Below, piece by piece: positions 45,955 through 56,835 of a stretch of 64,000 nt of DNA. Location: positions 992,001 through 1,056,000 of the forward strand of contig NZ_CP049303.1 of NCBI RefSeq assembly GCF_019443985.1, given 5' to 3'. This DNA is from Liquorilactobacillus hordei DSM 19519. GTDB taxonomy: Bacteria; Bacillota; Bacilli; Lactobacillales; Lactobacillaceae. The stretch's first letter is position 1. Each line of letters opens with the position of its first letter. The translations under genes and the position numbers were made by a program. Under the pieces are notes generated by a model that saw nothing but the letters and a program-made list of their open reading frames with translations, searched no databases and was not told the origin of the DNA.

Positions 45955-47493
45955 ATGAAGCGAGCTTTGATGAGTGTTTCTGACAAAACAGGATTGGTGT
46001 CTTTTGCACAAAAACTAATTGAAAAAAATTTTGAAATTGTTTCGACTGGTGGGACAAAAAAAGTATTGGAAGATGCTGGTATAGAAACCATTTCAGTAGA
46101 AGATGTAACTGGTTTTCCAGAAATTCTTGATGGACGAGTAAAAACGCTGAATCCATTTATTCATGGAGGATTACTCGGACGAAGAGATTTGCCAGAGCAT
46201 GTCAAAACAATGGAAAAATTGCATATTCAACCTATTGATTTGGTTTGTGTTAATCTTTATCCGTTTAAAGAAACAATTGAGAAACCCGATGTAACTCTCG
46301 CTGATGCAATTGAAAATATTGATATTGGTGGACCAAGTATGTTGCGGAGTGCTGCCAAAAATTATCATGATGTAACAGTAGTTGTTGATAGTGCTGATTA
46401 TCAGGTTATTGCAAATGAATTGGACGAATTCGGAGATACAAAGTTAGAAACACGTGCCAAATTTGCCGCTAAAGTTTTTAGACACACAGCTGCTTACGAT
46501 GCGCTGATTGCAAGTTATTTAACCGAAAAAGCTGGTATTGTTGCACCAGAAAAACTAACGCTGACCTATGATTTAGAAGATTCAATGCGCTATGGTGAAA
46601 ATAGCCACCAAAAAGCATGGTTTTACAAAGATGCTTTACCAAAGGAATATGCAATTACAAATGCTAAACAATTACATGGTAAGAAGCTATCATATAATAA
46701 TATTAAGGATGCAGATGCTGCAATTAGGATTGCTCGCGAATTTTCTGAACCAACAGTCGTGGCACTTAAGCACATGAATCCTTGTGGAATTGGCAAGGGA
46801 AATACGATTGAGGAAGCTTGGGATAGAGCCTACGCAGCAGATTCCATCTCAATTTTTGGCGGTGTAATTGTTTTAAATCGCAAAGTTGATTTGGCAACAG
46901 CCAAAAAAATGCATGCGTTATTCCTAGAAATTATTATTGCACCTGCTTACACAGATGAAGCTTTTGAAATCTTAGCTAAGAAGAAAAATATTCGTTTACT
47001 GCAGTTAGATTTTGTAAATAAAGATGAACAACCTCGTAAGGAAACTGTTTCTGTAATGGGTGGTTTACTTGTACAGGAACAAGATGTTTTGGAAGAGGAT
47101 CCAGAAACATGGACAGTAGTAACAGAAAAGCAACCTACAGCGCAACAGTTGAAAACACTCTTATTTGCTTGGAAGGCAGTTAAACATACCAAGAGTAATG
47201 CAATTGTTGTGACAAACGATGATCAAACACTTGGAATTGGTGCGGGACAACCTAATAGAATTGATTCAACCAAAATTGCTATCAAGAATACAGGAAATAA
47301 TTTGGATGAGACAGCTGTATTAGCCAGTGATGCATTTTTCCCTATGGATGATTGTGTTGAATATGCTGCTGAACATGGAATTAAGGCAATTGTACAACCT
47401 GGTGGTAGTATTCGTGATAAAGACTCAATTGCAATGGCTAACAAATACGGAATCACAATGGTAATAACAGGTATCCGTCATTTCAGACACTAA
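45955..47493 (+). CDS. purH: Bifunctional AICAR transformylase/IMP cyclohydrolase
   Basis: A 512-residue enzyme for the last two steps to IMP. The N-terminal MGS-like cyclohydrolase domain (about 1-150) starts [17 protein letters not shown] with FEIVSTGGT; the C-terminal transformylase has [10 protein letters not shown] and the catalytic KH in [18 protein letters not shown] precedes the ATG. Confidence 0.97.
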   Translation: MKRALMSVSDKTGLVSFAQKLIEKNFEIVSTGGTKKVLEDAGIETISVEDVTGFPEILDGRVKTLNPFIHGGLLGRRDLPEHVKTMEKLHIQPIDLVCVNLYPFKETIEKPDVTLADAIENIDIGGPSMLRSAAKNYHDVTVVVDSADYQVIANELDEFGDTKLETRAKFAAKVFRHTAAYDALIASYLTEKAGIVAPEKLTLTYDLEDSMRYGENSHQKAWFYKDALPKEYAITNAKQLHGKKLSYNNIKDADAAIRIAREFSEPTVVALKHMNPCGIGKGNTIEEAWDRAYAADSISIFGGVIVLNRKVDLATAKKMHALFLEIIIAPAYTDEAFEILAKKKNIRLLQLDFVNKDEQPRKETVSVMGGLLVQEQDVLEEDPETWTVVTEKQPTAQQLKTLLFAWKAVKHTKSNAIVVTNDDQTLGIGAGQPNRIDSTKIAIKNTGNNLDETAVLASDAFFPMDDCVEYAAEHGIKAIVQPGGSIRDKDSIAMANKYGITMVITGIRHFRH

Positions 47494-47509
47494 GCTGGGG
47501 GATGTAATT

Positions 47510-48766
47510 GTGAGTAAAAAACTTAATCTATTGGTAGTTGGTTCTGGTGGACGTGAGCATGCCATCTGTAAGTCGTTTAGTAAAAGTCAAAAAATTGCTA
47601 ATATATATTGTGCTCCTGGAAATAGTGGGATGGAATCAGTAGGAATCAATACGATAAATATTTCAGAGCTAGATTTCAGAGCTTTAGCTGATTTTGTAGT
47701 TGAGAAACAAATTGATTGGACTTTTGTCGGACCAGAAGATGCTCTTGTTGCAGGAATTACTGATTATTTTGAAGAACGTGGACTTGCAATTTTTGGGCCA
47801 AATAAATTCGCTGCTCAATTAGAAGGATCAAAAGATTTTGCGTTGAAATTCATGATAAAACATGGCATTCCAACAGCTGATTATCAAACTTTTCAAGATG
47901 CGGATGAAGCTAACACAGCACTTAAAGATTTTGTTACTCCCATCGTGATTAAAGCCGATGGTTTGGCTGCTGGAAAGGGAGTAACTATTGTGAAGTCAAA
48001 AGAAGATGCACAAATAGTTATTAGCAAGATGTTTAAGAATGGGGAGAAACAGATTGTTCTCGAAGAGTTCTTAAATGGTCCTGAATATTCTTTATTTGTT
48101 GTAGTCAATGGAAATGATTTTCAAATTTTACCAATGGCACAAGATCACAAACGGGCTTATGACAATGATGAAGGTCCTAATACAGGTGGGATGGGTGCCT
48201 ACAGTCCAGTTCCACAACTTTCAGATGAAGATTACCAAAAAATGATTTCAAAGGTAGTTGCCCCCTCAATTGCTGGCCTAAATAAAGACAACTTTGATTA
48301 TCATGGTATTTTGTATATTGGCCTAATTTTAACCAATCAAGGTCCAAAGGTTATTGAATATAATGTTAGGTTGGGTGATCCCGAGACTCAGGTAGTACTA
48401 CCGCGATTAGAGTCAGATTTTGCAGAATTAATTGATAATTGTCTTAACGGTGTAAAAATGCAACAAATAAAAGTCAATTCGAAAGCATGTCTTGGGATTG
48501 TTCTGGCCGCAAAGGGGTATCCGAACTTGCCCGTTAAGGGTCAGGCACTTCCTCATTTTGATGAAGAAGAAGGAATTTCAATTGATTATGCTAATGTAAT
48601 TGCCAAAAATGGTCGTTTATATGGTAATGGGGGAAGAATCCTAAGTATTGTTGCATTACAGGATACAATTAATAATGCACAACTTAAAGCTCGTAAATAC
48701 ATTAGTACCCTTGTGCTTAATGACTGCTACTACCGTAACGACATTGGAAACAAAGCGCTAAAATAA
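47510..48766 (+). CDS. purD: Phosphoribosylamine--glycine ligase
   Basis: A 418-residue ATP-grasp enzyme making GAR. LLVVGSGGREHAI at the start and IKADGLAAGKGVTIV and NTGGMGAYSP are diagnostic. The GTG start has GGGGGA upstream. It ends the pur cluster; a terminator follows at 48797. Confidence 0.96.
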   Translation: MSKKLNLLVVGSGGREHAICKSFSKSQKIANIYCAPGNSGMESVGINTINISELDFRALADFVVEKQIDWTFVGPEDALVAGITDYFEERGLAIFGPNKFAAQLEGSKDFALKFMIKHGIPTADYQTFQDADEANTALKDFVTPIVIKADGLAAGKGVTIVKSKEDAQIVISKMFKNGEKQIVLEEFLNGPEYSLFVVVNGNDFQILPMAQDHKRAYDNDEGPNTGGMGAYSPVPQLSDEDYQKMISKVVAPSIAGLNKDNFDYHGILYIGLILTNQGPKVIEYNVRLGDPETQVVLPRLESDFAELIDNCLNGVKMQQIKVNSKACLGIVLAAKGYPNLPVKGQALPHFDEEEGISIDYANVIAKNGRLYGNGGRILSIVALQDTINNAQLKARKYISTLVLNDCYYRNDIGNKALK

Positions 48767-48796
48767 TAATATAGCTGAATTCAAAATAATTGTATG

Positions 48797-48848
48797 AAAA
48801 AAAGAGGAGATAGATCAAAATTTGACTTTTGACCTACTCTCCTTTTTA
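48797..48848. terminator. Terminator after purD
   Basis: AAAAAGAGGAG.TAGATCAAAA pairs with TTTTGACCTA.CTCTCCTTTTT with small bulges. Another member of the dispersed hairpin family; T-runs lie on both strands, so it can also serve the minus-strand aminotransferase. Confidence 0.75.
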
Positions 48849-48888
48849 AAATAGAATACTATCTGAAATCCAAGCAAAGTCAAAAAGA

Positions 48889-50073
48889 CTAGATTGCTAG
48901 TGACAAAAGAGCATGCTTGATGGTATTACCAAGGTCGATACAACCTTCTTTAATTTGTTTTTCTGTAATTCCAGTAAAGTTAAGTCTAAGGTGATTTGTT
49001 TCCTTAGAAGTTGCAAATAGCGATGATCCTTCTAAAAATGTTACTTTTCTCGTTTTATTTAACAACTCGCGCGCATCAAGTGATTCAGGTAAATTTACCC
49101 AAATGAAGAAGCCACCTGTTGGCTTAGAAAAACTACATTCCGTAGGGAGATTTTCTGAAAGGCCAGTCAACATTGCATTCATTTTGTGTTGATAGACATC
49201 GCGCAATTTAGAGATATGTGTTGCAATATCATTATGATCTAAGTATTCATCTATTCCTTCCAATAAAATGTTTGAGGACTGGCAATCATACGATAGTCTT
49301 AATGAAGACAATTGATCAACGATTTCTTTAGCGCCAATTAACCAGCCACACCGAAGAGCAGGTGATAAAATCTTAGAAAAACTTCCCAAGGTAACAACAT
49401 TTTCAGTTAAGTCGAAGGATTTAATTGAAGGAAGAGCATTGCCAGTATAGCGCAGTTCACGATAAGGGTCATCTTCAATAACCATAACATTGTGTTTGGA
49501 AGCAAGCTTAGCAAGGCGTTTTCTTTTTTCAATTGACATACAGTATCCAGTTGGATTTTGAAAATTAGGAATTGTATAAATCAACTTAACGTTATTTTCT
49601 TCTAATGTTTTTTCCAAGATATCTATGTTCATACCATCATCTTCCATTGGTATTTCATAATAAGTTGGTTTGTGATCATTAAATGCTTCAAGCCCACCAG
49701 CATAAGTAGGTGCTTCAACGACGACGCCATCAAAATCATCTAGAAAAAGACCTGCAAGTAGCTTAATTCCTTGTTGTGCTCCTTGTGTAAGCATAATGTT
49801 TTCAGGTTGACAAGTTATGCCAGTTGTTTCAGCATAATTAGCAATTCTTTTGCGCAATGGCTCGTAACCCAAGATTGAGCGATATTGAAAAATTTCAGAG
49901 GAAGATTTTTTAATTCTGTTTTCAAATGCATTATTGAGTTCTTTTTTTGGAAATAGAGCAGGATCTGGATAGCCACCAGCGAATGAAATCAAGTCAGCTC
50001 GACCACTCAACGCGAATAAGGCGTCAAGGCTAGTTGGTTCTTGATTTATGCGACTAGAAAAAGTTGGTATCAT
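48889..50073 (-). CDS. PLP-dependent aminotransferase (class I/II, 2-aminoadipate/MocR-like group)
   Basis: A 394-residue fold-type I aminotransferase. It has the motif SFAGGYPDPALFP, QGAQQGIKLLAGLF, YTIPNFQNPTGYCM, EDDPYRELRY and the PLP lysine in GSFSKILSPALRCGW. This matches the LysN/2-aminoadipate and MocR-related group, but without the GntR domain. It transfers an amino group between an amino acid and a keto acid; the substrate is not known. It diverges from a LysR gene, which may regulate it. Confidence 0.85.
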   Translation of the reverse strand: MIPTFSSRINQEPTSLDALFALSGRADLISFAGGYPDPALFPKKELNNAFENRIKKSSSEIFQYRSILGYEPLRKRIANYAETTGITCQPENIMLTQGAQQGIKLLAGLFLDDFDGVVVEAPTYAGGLEAFNDHKPTYYEIPMEDDGMNIDILEKTLEENNVKLIYTIPNFQNPTGYCMSIEKRKRLAKLASKHNVMVIEDDPYRELRYTGNALPSIKSFDLTENVVTLGSFSKILSPALRCGWLIGAKEIVDQLSSLRLSYDCQSSNILLEGIDEYLDHNDIATHISKLRDVYQHKMNAMLTGLSENLPTECSFSKPTGGFFIWVNLPESLDARELLNKTRKVTFLEGSSLFATSKETNHLRLNFTGITEKQIKEGCIDLGNTIKHALLSLAI

Positions 50074-50208
50074 AATAAATCCTCCTCGAATAATTTTTAC
50101 TTGTTTTGTTGATGTTTAAAGTGTACCGTTATTTCTAAGTTAAGTAAAATTCATTTTTTTCAATCTAAGATGAAGATAATTCATTATTAAAATATTGAGG
50201 TGTTGATC

Positions 50209-51090
50209 ATGTCCACATTTTCCTATGAAGTTTTCAGTGAAGTTGCAAAGCGTAAGACATTTTTTGCCGCGGCAACACAATTAAATGTTACTCCTTCAGC
50301 AATTAGTCATTCAATTGCAGGACTAGAAAAAGAACTTGGTTTTGCATTATTTATTCGTAATCGAACAGGTGTGAAATTAACACCAGATGGGCAGAAGATT
50401 TTACCGGTTGTTCAAGATATCTTAAATTCAGAGGCAAAATTGGTAGAAGAGGCTGCACGAATTAATGGATTAAATCAGGGACGGATTCGAATTGGAGCGT
50501 TCAGTAGTGTCTGCATTAATTGGTTACCAGACATTATTCAGAGCTTCAAAAAGAAATATCCAGATATTGGTTTATCAGTTACACAGGGTAATTTTAATGA
50601 AGTTGCGGAACAAGTGAGACTAGGAATGCTTGATATAGGGTTTAGTGCACTACCAATCAAAGAAAAACTAGAAGTTTTACCGTTGCATCGTGACCCGATT
50701 TACTGCATTGCCCCTGAGAGCTTCAATCCGCAAGCTGGTGTGGTCACAAAAGATGATATTAAAAATGAAAACTTCATTTTGCAACAAATAGATTATGATC
50801 GTGATACCAAGAGGGCGCTGGACACATATGATGTTTCTGTTAATTCAATCCAGTATAGTATTGATGATGCTTCCATTATTGCAATGGTAGAAAGTGGACT
50901 TGGGTTAGGCATTCTACCTGAATTAGCCTTGCAGAAATTATCGGGGAATGTAAATCATTATCCCTTTAAAGAACATTTTTATCGCACAATTTGTTTAATT
51001 TCTCATTTTGAAACAAAACAAACACCTTCTACAAGAGCATTTGTTAATGAAATTCAAAACTATATTGCAAAGCGATATCCACAAGAATAA
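50209..51090 (+). CDS. LysR-family transcriptional regulator
   Basis: A 293-residue LysR regulator. The HTH (about 1-60) has AAATQLNVTPSAISHSIAGLEKELG; the ligand domain covers about 90-293 with IRIGAFSSVCINWLPDII. Divergent position next to the aminotransferase suggests that gene is its target. I use ATG 50209, 8 bases after GAGG, rather than GTG 50200. Cofactor unknown. Confidence 0.88.
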   Translation: MSTFSYEVFSEVAKRKTFFAAATQLNVTPSAISHSIAGLEKELGFALFIRNRTGVKLTPDGQKILPVVQDILNSEAKLVEEAARINGLNQGRIRIGAFSSVCINWLPDIIQSFKKKYPDIGLSVTQGNFNEVAEQVRLGMLDIGFSALPIKEKLEVLPLHRDPIYCIAPESFNPQAGVVTKDDIKNENFILQQIDYDRDTKRALDTYDVSVNSIQYSIDDASIIAMVESGLGLGILPELALQKLSGNVNHYPFKEHFYRTICLISHFETKQTPSTRAFVNEIQNYIAKRYPQE

Positions 51091-51208
51091 ATCTGTTAGA
51101 AATTTTTTTGAGTTAGGTCTTCATTTGTTTTTTTTCATATGCTACCATGATAAAATATGATCTTAATAAAACGACATTTATTGTAAATTTTGAATTGGGG
51201 GTAAACGA

Positions 51209-52567
51209 TTGAAGGAGCTAACAAAAGGAAGTCCAATAAAACTTATTTTAATGTTTACCATTCCATTGTTGGTAGGCAATCTTTTTCAACAATTATACAG
51301 TATCTCTGATACGTTGATTGTTGGACAGACGCTTGGAGTCAATCAATTAGCAGCGGTTGGAGCGACCGGTAGTATTCAGTTTTTGATAATCGGGTTTGCT
51401 CAGGGACTAACTGCGGGACTTTCCATTATTACAGCCCAATATTTTGGTGCGGGTAATTATCGCAAAGTTCGGCAAAGCTTTGCAGTAAGCATTGTTATCA
51501 GTGCTATTGCAACTGTCATTTTAACTTTTTTAAGCCTTTATTTTATTGGTGATATTTTAAATTTAATGCAAACACCTAAAGCAATTGAAGCAGATGCACA
51601 ACTATTTATCTCAATTATTTTTGGAGGAATTTTTTCCTCTATGGCGTTTAATCTCTTAGCAAATGTTATTCGTGCTCTTGGCGACAGTCGGACACCTCTT
51701 TATTTTCTGATTGTTGCGGCTGTTGTTAATATTGTTCTTGAGTTGATTTTTATTTTGGTGTTTCACATGGGGGTTGATGGTGCAGGGTATGCAACAGTTA
51801 TTGCACAAATTTTCTCAGTGGTATTGTGTATTATTTATATTATGAGAAGAATTCCTTTACTACAGGTTAGAAAAAAGGACTTTACAACTTTTTCAGCGAA
51901 AGACTTTAAACAGCATCTTTATATTGGCTTACCAATGGCCTTTCAAGCATCAATTATTGCAATTGGTGGTATTATGGTTCAATCAGCTTTAAATGGATTA
52001 GGGACAACTGCAGTAGCTGCTACGACAGCAGCAAGCAAAATTGACCAATTGGCAATTCAGCCGATGATGTCCTTTGGCGTTGCAATGGCAACTTTTACTG
52101 CTCAAAATTATGGTGCTGGAAAATATGGCAGAATTATAAAAGGTGTGAAGCAGTGTCTGTTGGTCTCAGGGTTATTTAGCATTATTGCAGGTGCACTCGT
52201 TATTTTTTTTGGAAGAGATTTAGTTGTATTATTTGTCGGCAATTCAGAAGAAAAAGTATTGCAGTTATCGCAAGTGTACTTTAATGCAAACAGCAGCCTA
52301 TATGTCCTTTTAGCAACATTATTTATTTTACGATACACGTTGCAAGGGTTAGGTCGCAGTATTATCCCTACTATTGCGGGTGTTATGGAATTATTAATGA
52401 GGTGTTTAGCGGCAATATTCTTGGCAACAACAGTTGGGTATGTTGGTGCATGTTTTGCTAATCCCTTGGCATGGCTGGGTTCGTGTTGTGTATTGATTGT
52501 ATCTTATTTTAAAGCAATGAAAATGTTGAAAAAGAAACAATATGAAAAAGATCAGCAAATATCGTAA
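51209..52567 (+). CDS. MATE-family efflux transporter
   Basis: A 452-residue protein with about 12 helices in two similar halves. It begins with KLILMFTIPLLVGNLFQQLY and has SDTLIVGQTLGVNQLAAVG, the classical MATE start; the second half repeats with LYIGLPMAFQASIIAIGG. MATE proteins export drugs or metabolites using Na+ or H+. The TTG start follows GGGGG by 8 bases. Substrate unknown. Confidence 0.9.
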   Translation: MKELTKGSPIKLILMFTIPLLVGNLFQQLYSISDTLIVGQTLGVNQLAAVGATGSIQFLIIGFAQGLTAGLSIITAQYFGAGNYRKVRQSFAVSIVISAIATVILTFLSLYFIGDILNLMQTPKAIEADAQLFISIIFGGIFSSMAFNLLANVIRALGDSRTPLYFLIVAAVVNIVLELIFILVFHMGVDGAGYATVIAQIFSVVLCIIYIMRRIPLLQVRKKDFTTFSAKDFKQHLYIGLPMAFQASIIAIGGIMVQSALNGLGTTAVAATTAASKIDQLAIQPMMSFGVAMATFTAQNYGAGKYGRIIKGVKQCLLVSGLFSIIAGALVIFFGRDLVVLFVGNSEEKVLQLSQVYFNANSSLYVLLATLFILRYTLQGLGRSIIPTIAGVMELLMRCLAAIFLATTVGYVGACFANPLAWLGSCCVLIVSYFKAMKMLKKKQYEKDQQIS

Positions 52568-52666
52568 TTTTTTGAAAAACATAATAAAAAATAGTTTGAT
52601 TTGTTGATTTGCATATCTAAATTTGATATTATGCTAAAGATTATTGAATGAAGGTAGGTAAAGCAG

Positions 52667-52879
52667 ATGGAAACAGAGTTTAAAATTGGCGAAAAGGTCA
52701 AGTGCAAAAAATTCGGAACGTTAAGTCATGATTTTGTTGGTGCTGTGGAGAAAATCTATGAAAACTCTGCGATGGTGGCAATTGTTGAACATGATATAAC
52801 TGACGAAGTGGCTGTTAACGATTTTCATAATCGAGTAATTGTAAGACTGAAAGATATGAAGAAAATCACTGTAAAATAA
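52667..52879 (+). CDS. DUF2187 family protein (YkvS-like)
   Basis: A 70-residue small basic protein. KIGEKVKCKKFG and GAVEKIYENSAMVAI match DUF2187 (Bacillus YkvS). The fold is likely a small SH3-like barrel. Function unknown. RBS is AGGTAGG. It is 43 bases upstream of tRNA-Gly, with no terminator visible between. Confidence 0.8.
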   Translation: METEFKIGEKVKCKKFGTLSHDFVGAVEKIYENSAMVAIVEHDITDEVAVNDFHNRVIVRLKDMKKITVK

Positions 52880-52881
52880 TG

Positions 52882-52910
52882 CTGACAGCGAGAATATTTT
52901 ATGCTATACT
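52882..52910 (+). promoter_or_regulatory. Promoter of tRNA-Gly
   Basis: CTGACA, 17-base spacer, TATACT; the tRNA begins 13 bases after the -10. It is the best promoter before argS. Confidence 0.8.
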
Positions 52911-52922
52911 ACTACTTGTTCT

Positions 52923-52993
52923 GCGGGTGTAGTTTAGTGGTAAAATCCCAGCTTCCCAAGCTGATGTCGCGAGTTCGATTCTCGTCACCCGCT
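52923..52993 (+). tRNA. tRNA-Gly (anticodon CCC)
   Basis: A 71-nt tRNA starting GCGGGTG and ending CACCCGC plus T. The loop TTCCCAA gives anticodon CCC (52955-52957), and GTTCGATTC forms the T arm. The top of the anticodon stem has a C-A mismatch (27-43). CCA is not encoded. No terminator follows before the T-box leader. Confidence 0.9.
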
Positions 52994-53024
52994 TTTATAG
53001 TAGATATATTTATATAATTCCAAT

Positions 53025-53208
53025 CATGAAAAATAGTAGATTAGTGAATTTTCAAGCGACCTTGGGTTGATGTGAGCCAGGGATTGAAACTAATACGAAG
53101 CGTACTTTCTAGGAAGAAAATTTAATAACGAGTGGATTACTAATCAATTAGAGTGGTACCGCGGGTTTAACTCGTCTCTTACATTTTTTTAAATGTAGGA
53201 GTTTTTTT
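53025..53208 (+). promoter_or_regulatory. T-box riboswitch (arginine) of argS
   Basis: Stem I has AGTA (53035-53038), an AGCGA bulge, and a terminal CCTTGG-GTTGATG loop. The specifier region reads GAAG-CGT-AC, placing codon CGT (Arg) at 53101-53103. The T-box sequence is GAGTGGTACCGCGG (53151-53164). A terminator hairpin, CTCTTACATTT/AAATGTAGGAG, covers 53176-53201, then seven Ts. In the family, uncharged tRNA-Arg pairs with codon and T-box and stops termination, letting argS be expressed. Confidence 0.92.
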
Positions 53209-53230
53209 ATACACAAAAAAGGAGAAGGTT

Positions 53231-54925
53231 ATGGATTACAAAAAATTAGTTACAGATGCATTAGTGAAGGTTTTAGATGGGCAGATTGCTGCAGATAAAG
53301 TATATCAATTACTTGAAAAACCAAAGAGTTTAGAGTTAGGTGACTATGCATTTCCTGCATTTCCATTAGCTAAAGTGATGCATAAAGCTCCACAAATGAT
53401 TGCAACAGAGATTGTGGAGAACATTAATCAAGATGGATTTCAAAAGATTGAGGCAGTAGGACCATATGTTAACTTTTTCTTAGATAAGAGTAATTTCAGT
53501 GCGGAAATTTTGCATCAAGTAATTACAGAAGGCTCAAAATATGGGGATCAAAATATTGGTAATGGTGGAAGTGTGCCTATTGATATGTCTTCACCTAACA
53601 TTGCAAAACCAATGTCGATGGGTCATTTGCGTTCAACAGTTATTGGAAATTCAATTGCCAAGTTGTTAGAAAAGACCAATTATGAACCTATCAAAATTAA
53701 TCATTTGGGTGATTGGGGCACACAATTTGGGAAATTGATAGAGGCGTATAAGCTTTGGGGAAGTGAAGAAGAAGTTAAAGCTGATCCAATCAATAAATTA
53801 CTTGAATATTATGTAAGATTTCATAAAGAAGATGTTGATCATCCTGAACTGGACGAAGAAGCACGGGCTTGGTTCAAGAAATTAGAGGATAACGATGAAG
53901 AAGCAGTTCATTTATGGAAATGGTTCCGGGAAGAGTCGCTTAAATCATTTATGAAAATCTACGGTGTATTAGGTGTTGAATTTGATTCATACAATGGTGA
54001 GGCTTTTTATAATGATAAGATGGATGAAGTGGTTTCAATGCTTGAAGAACATCATCTGCTTAAGGAGAGTCAAGGGGCACAGATTGTTGATCTTGAAAAA
54101 TATAATCTTAATCCAGCATTAATTAAAAAGACAGATGGAGCAACTTTGTATATTACAAGAGACCTAGCAGCTGCAATTTATCGTAAACGAACTTATGACT
54201 TCGCACAATCACTTTATGTTGTTGGCAATGAACAAACAAATCATTTTAAGCAATTAAAAGCAGTTTTGAGCGAAATGGGTGAAGATTGGTCTGATGATAT
54301 TCACCATATTCCATTTGGTTTGATTACTCAAGGAGGGAAGAAACTTTCTACTAGAGCTGGTCGTGTTATTTTGCTTGAAGAAGTTTTAGATGATGCTGTT
54401 AAGTTAGCAGAAGAACAAATTGCTGCAAAAAATCCAAATTTAAAAAATAAGGAAAAAGTTGCGGATCAAGTTGGAGTAGGAGCAGTAATATTCCATGATT
54501 TAAAAAATGAAAGAATGAATAATTTTGATTTTGACTTGGAAGAAGTTGTACGCTTTGAAGGTGAGACTGGTCCATATGTTCAATACTCACATGCTAGAGC
54601 AATGAGTATCTTGCGGAAAGCAAATAACCCTGAATTTGATTCCAAAATGAAATATCAATTGGCAGATGAAGACTCATGGGAAGTGATTACTAAAATTGCC
54701 ACATTCCCAGATATAATTAAGCGTGCGACTGAAGAATATGAACCCTCAGTCGTTGCGAAGTATTCTTTGCATCTTGCAAAAGCATTTAATAAATATTATG
54801 CACATACAAAAATCTTGGTTGAAGATGAAAATAAGCTGGCACGCCTTGCTTTAGTAAAGAGTGTTGCAACGGTGTTAAATGAGTCGCTACGCTTATTAGG
54901 AGTTCAAGCACCAGAGGAAATGTAA
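53231..54925 (+). CDS. argS: Arginyl-tRNA synthetase
   Basis: A 564-residue class I synthetase. The HIGH equivalent is GHLRST (131-136) within [17 protein letters not shown], and [10 protein letters not shown] stands for KMSKS. N-terminal and C-terminal DALR domains are present (ending in VQAPEEM). AAAGGAG precedes the ATG. Control by the arginine T-box just upstream fits the product. Cytosolic. Confidence 0.97.
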   Translation: MDYKKLVTDALVKVLDGQIAADKVYQLLEKPKSLELGDYAFPAFPLAKVMHKAPQMIATEIVENINQDGFQKIEAVGPYVNFFLDKSNFSAEILHQVITEGSKYGDQNIGNGGSVPIDMSSPNIAKPMSMGHLRSTVIGNSIAKLLEKTNYEPIKINHLGDWGTQFGKLIEAYKLWGSEEEVKADPINKLLEYYVRFHKEDVDHPELDEEARAWFKKLEDNDEEAVHLWKWFREESLKSFMKIYGVLGVEFDSYNGEAFYNDKMDEVVSMLEEHHLLKESQGAQIVDLEKYNLNPALIKKTDGATLYITRDLAAAIYRKRTYDFAQSLYVVGNEQTNHFKQLKAVLSEMGEDWSDDIHHIPFGLITQGGKKLSTRAGRVILLEEVLDDAVKLAEEQIAAKNPNLKNKEKVADQVGVGAVIFHDLKNERMNNFDFDLEEVVRFEGETGPYVQYSHARAMSILRKANNPEFDSKMKYQLADEDSWEVITKIATFPDIIKRATEEYEPSVVAKYSLHLAKAFNKYYAHTKILVEDENKLARLALVKSVATVLNESLRLLGVQAPEEM

Positions 54926-54964
54926 TTTTATGCTCTAGCTTATAAAAATTAAATTGGTTATTAT

Positions 54965-55012
54965 AAAGTTCTAGCAGATGTAATATTACCTAATTCTGTC
55001 AGGACTTTTTTT
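54965..55012 (+). terminator. Terminator after argS
   Basis: AAAGTTCTAGCAGA pairs with TCTGTCAGGACTTT (one mismatch) followed by Ts. Confidence 0.85.
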
Positions 55013-55079
55013 GTGATTAAAACTGATTTTAATATTGTGATTATGAACATTTGTATTATACAAAAGAGCATGTTTTATG

Positions 55080-55109
55080 TTGACATAACATAGTTTTACA
55101 ACGTAGAAT
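55080..55109 (+). promoter_or_regulatory. Promoter of rny
   Basis: TTGACA, 18-base spacer, TAGAAT; the rny start is about 86 bases downstream. Confidence 0.75.
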
Positions 55110-55194
55110 ACAGTGGTATGGATAAATTAAATACATCTAAAAAGTAATGATTATTTATTTGTTAATCATTTTTTGACGATGTGGAGGTGAAAGT

Positions 55195-56760
55195 TTGATT
55201 TCAACAATTATTATCCTCGCCATCGCTATTATAACTTTTGGAATTGGATTTGCTGGGGGCATCGTGGCTCATAAGAAGAGTTACGAGAAAACACTCGATA
55301 TTGCTACGCAAACTGCGCAAGGAATTTTGAAGAATGCTGAAAAAGAGGCAGAGACACAAAAAAAAGAAGCTATTTTAGAAGCTAAGGATGAAAGTCATCG
55401 TTATCGTGGCGAGATAGAAAATGAATTAAAGGAACGTAGATCGGAAGTTCAAAAACAAGAAAATCGTTTACTGCAAAGAGAGGAAAACCTAGACAGGAAA
55501 GACGGTATACTTGAAAAACGTGAACAAGGATTGACCCAAAAAGAGAATCATATAGAGCAGCAGCAAAAAGAAATAGAAAAAAAAGAAGCTAAAGCTGATG
55601 CATTGGTTCATGAACAAGAGTTAGAGTTAGAGAGAGTCGCAGAGTTAACGCATGAGGAAGCTCGTAAGGTAGTGATGTCTGAGACTAAAGAAGCATTGAG
55701 CCATGAGATGGCAGTTATGATTAAAGACAGTGAGGATGAGGCCAAAGCTAGTGCTGACCGAACTGCTCGAATTTTAATTGCACAGGCTATTCAAAGAAGT
55801 GCAGCGGACACTGTTTCAGAGACAACCGTATCGGTGGTTTCATTACCGAACGATGAGATGAAAGGACGTATTATTGGTCGTGAAGGTCGAAATATTCGAA
55901 CGTTAGAAACATTAACGGGGATAGACTTAATTATTGATGATACTCCAGAAGCGGTTGTTTTGAGTGGATTTGATCCAATTCGAAGAGAAATCGCTAAAAT
56001 GACACTTGAAAAATTAATTCAAGATGGTCGAATTCATCCTGCTAGAATTGAAGAGATGGTCGAAAAATCAACAAAAGAGATGGATGCGAAGATTCGCGAT
56101 ATTGGTGAAGAAGCCATCTTTGAATTGGGATTACACTCAATTCATCCTGATTTGATTAAAACAATTGGTCGTTTGAAGTTTCGGACTAGTTATGGTCAAA
56201 ATGTTCTTGATCATTCGATTGAGGTTGCAAAAATAGCAGGTGTATTGGCCTCTGAATTAGGCGAAGACGTTACTATGGCAAAGCGGGCAGGTTTATTGCA
56301 TGATATCGGTAAGGCTATTGATCATGAGGTTGATGGGTCACATGTTCAGATTGGTGTTGAACTTACCAAAAAGTATCATGAAAGTGACACCGTTATTAAT
56401 ACAATTGCTTCACATCACGGTGATGTTGAAGCTAAGTATACAATTGCTGTTTTAGTTGCAGCTTCAGATGCAATTTCTGCTGCGAGACCTGGTGCTCGAA
56501 GTGAATCACTTGAAAGTTATATTCATCGTCTTGAAAAACTTGAGGAAATTACTAATGCTTTTGATGGTGTCAAGAAGAGTTATGCAATTCAGGCTGGACG
56601 TGAAGTGCGTGTAATTGTAAAACCTAATGAAGTTAGTGATTTAGAGTCAACGGTGTTGGCACGAGATATTAAAAATCAAATTGAAGAAGAGATGGAATAT
56701 CCTGGACATATCAAAGTTACTGTCATCAGGGAAATTCGTGCGATTGAGTATGCCAAATAA
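55195..56760 (+). CDS. rny: Ribonuclease Y
   Basis: A 521-residue endoribonuclease: one membrane helix (about 3-23), a long coiled coil (about 30-195, rich in E, K and Q), a KH domain (about 205-270, [16 protein letters not shown]) and an HD domain (about 330-430, [15 protein letters not shown]). It starts mRNA decay at the membrane. The TTG start follows GAGGTG by 7 bases. It has its own promoter and terminator. Confidence 0.96.
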   Translation: MISTIIILAIAIITFGIGFAGGIVAHKKSYEKTLDIATQTAQGILKNAEKEAETQKKEAILEAKDESHRYRGEIENELKERRSEVQKQENRLLQREENLDRKDGILEKREQGLTQKENHIEQQQKEIEKKEAKADALVHEQELELERVAELTHEEARKVVMSETKEALSHEMAVMIKDSEDEAKASADRTARILIAQAIQRSAADTVSETTVSVVSLPNDEMKGRIIGREGRNIRTLETLTGIDLIIDDTPEAVVLSGFDPIRREIAKMTLEKLIQDGRIHPARIEEMVEKSTKEMDAKIRDIGEEAIFELGLHSIHPDLIKTIGRLKFRTSYGQNVLDHSIEVAKIAGVLASELGEDVTMAKRAGLLHDIGKAIDHEVDGSHVQIGVELTKKYHESDTVINTIASHHGDVEAKYTIAVLVAASDAISAARPGARSESLESYIHRLEKLEEITNAFDGVKKSYAIQAGREVRVIVKPNEVSDLESTVLARDIKNQIEEEMEYPGHIKVTVIREIRAIEYAK

Positions 56761-56835
56761 CTGACTGTTTATAGCTTTAGGGCTACTTTGTACCAAGAAC
56801 AGAGTAAAAGATCTAAGTGATAATTTGGACTGAAT

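Noticed and set aside
45809..46156. Minus-strand frame across the purN/purH junction
   Set aside because: Both sense genes are complete and typical; the antisense product looks like a composition artefact.
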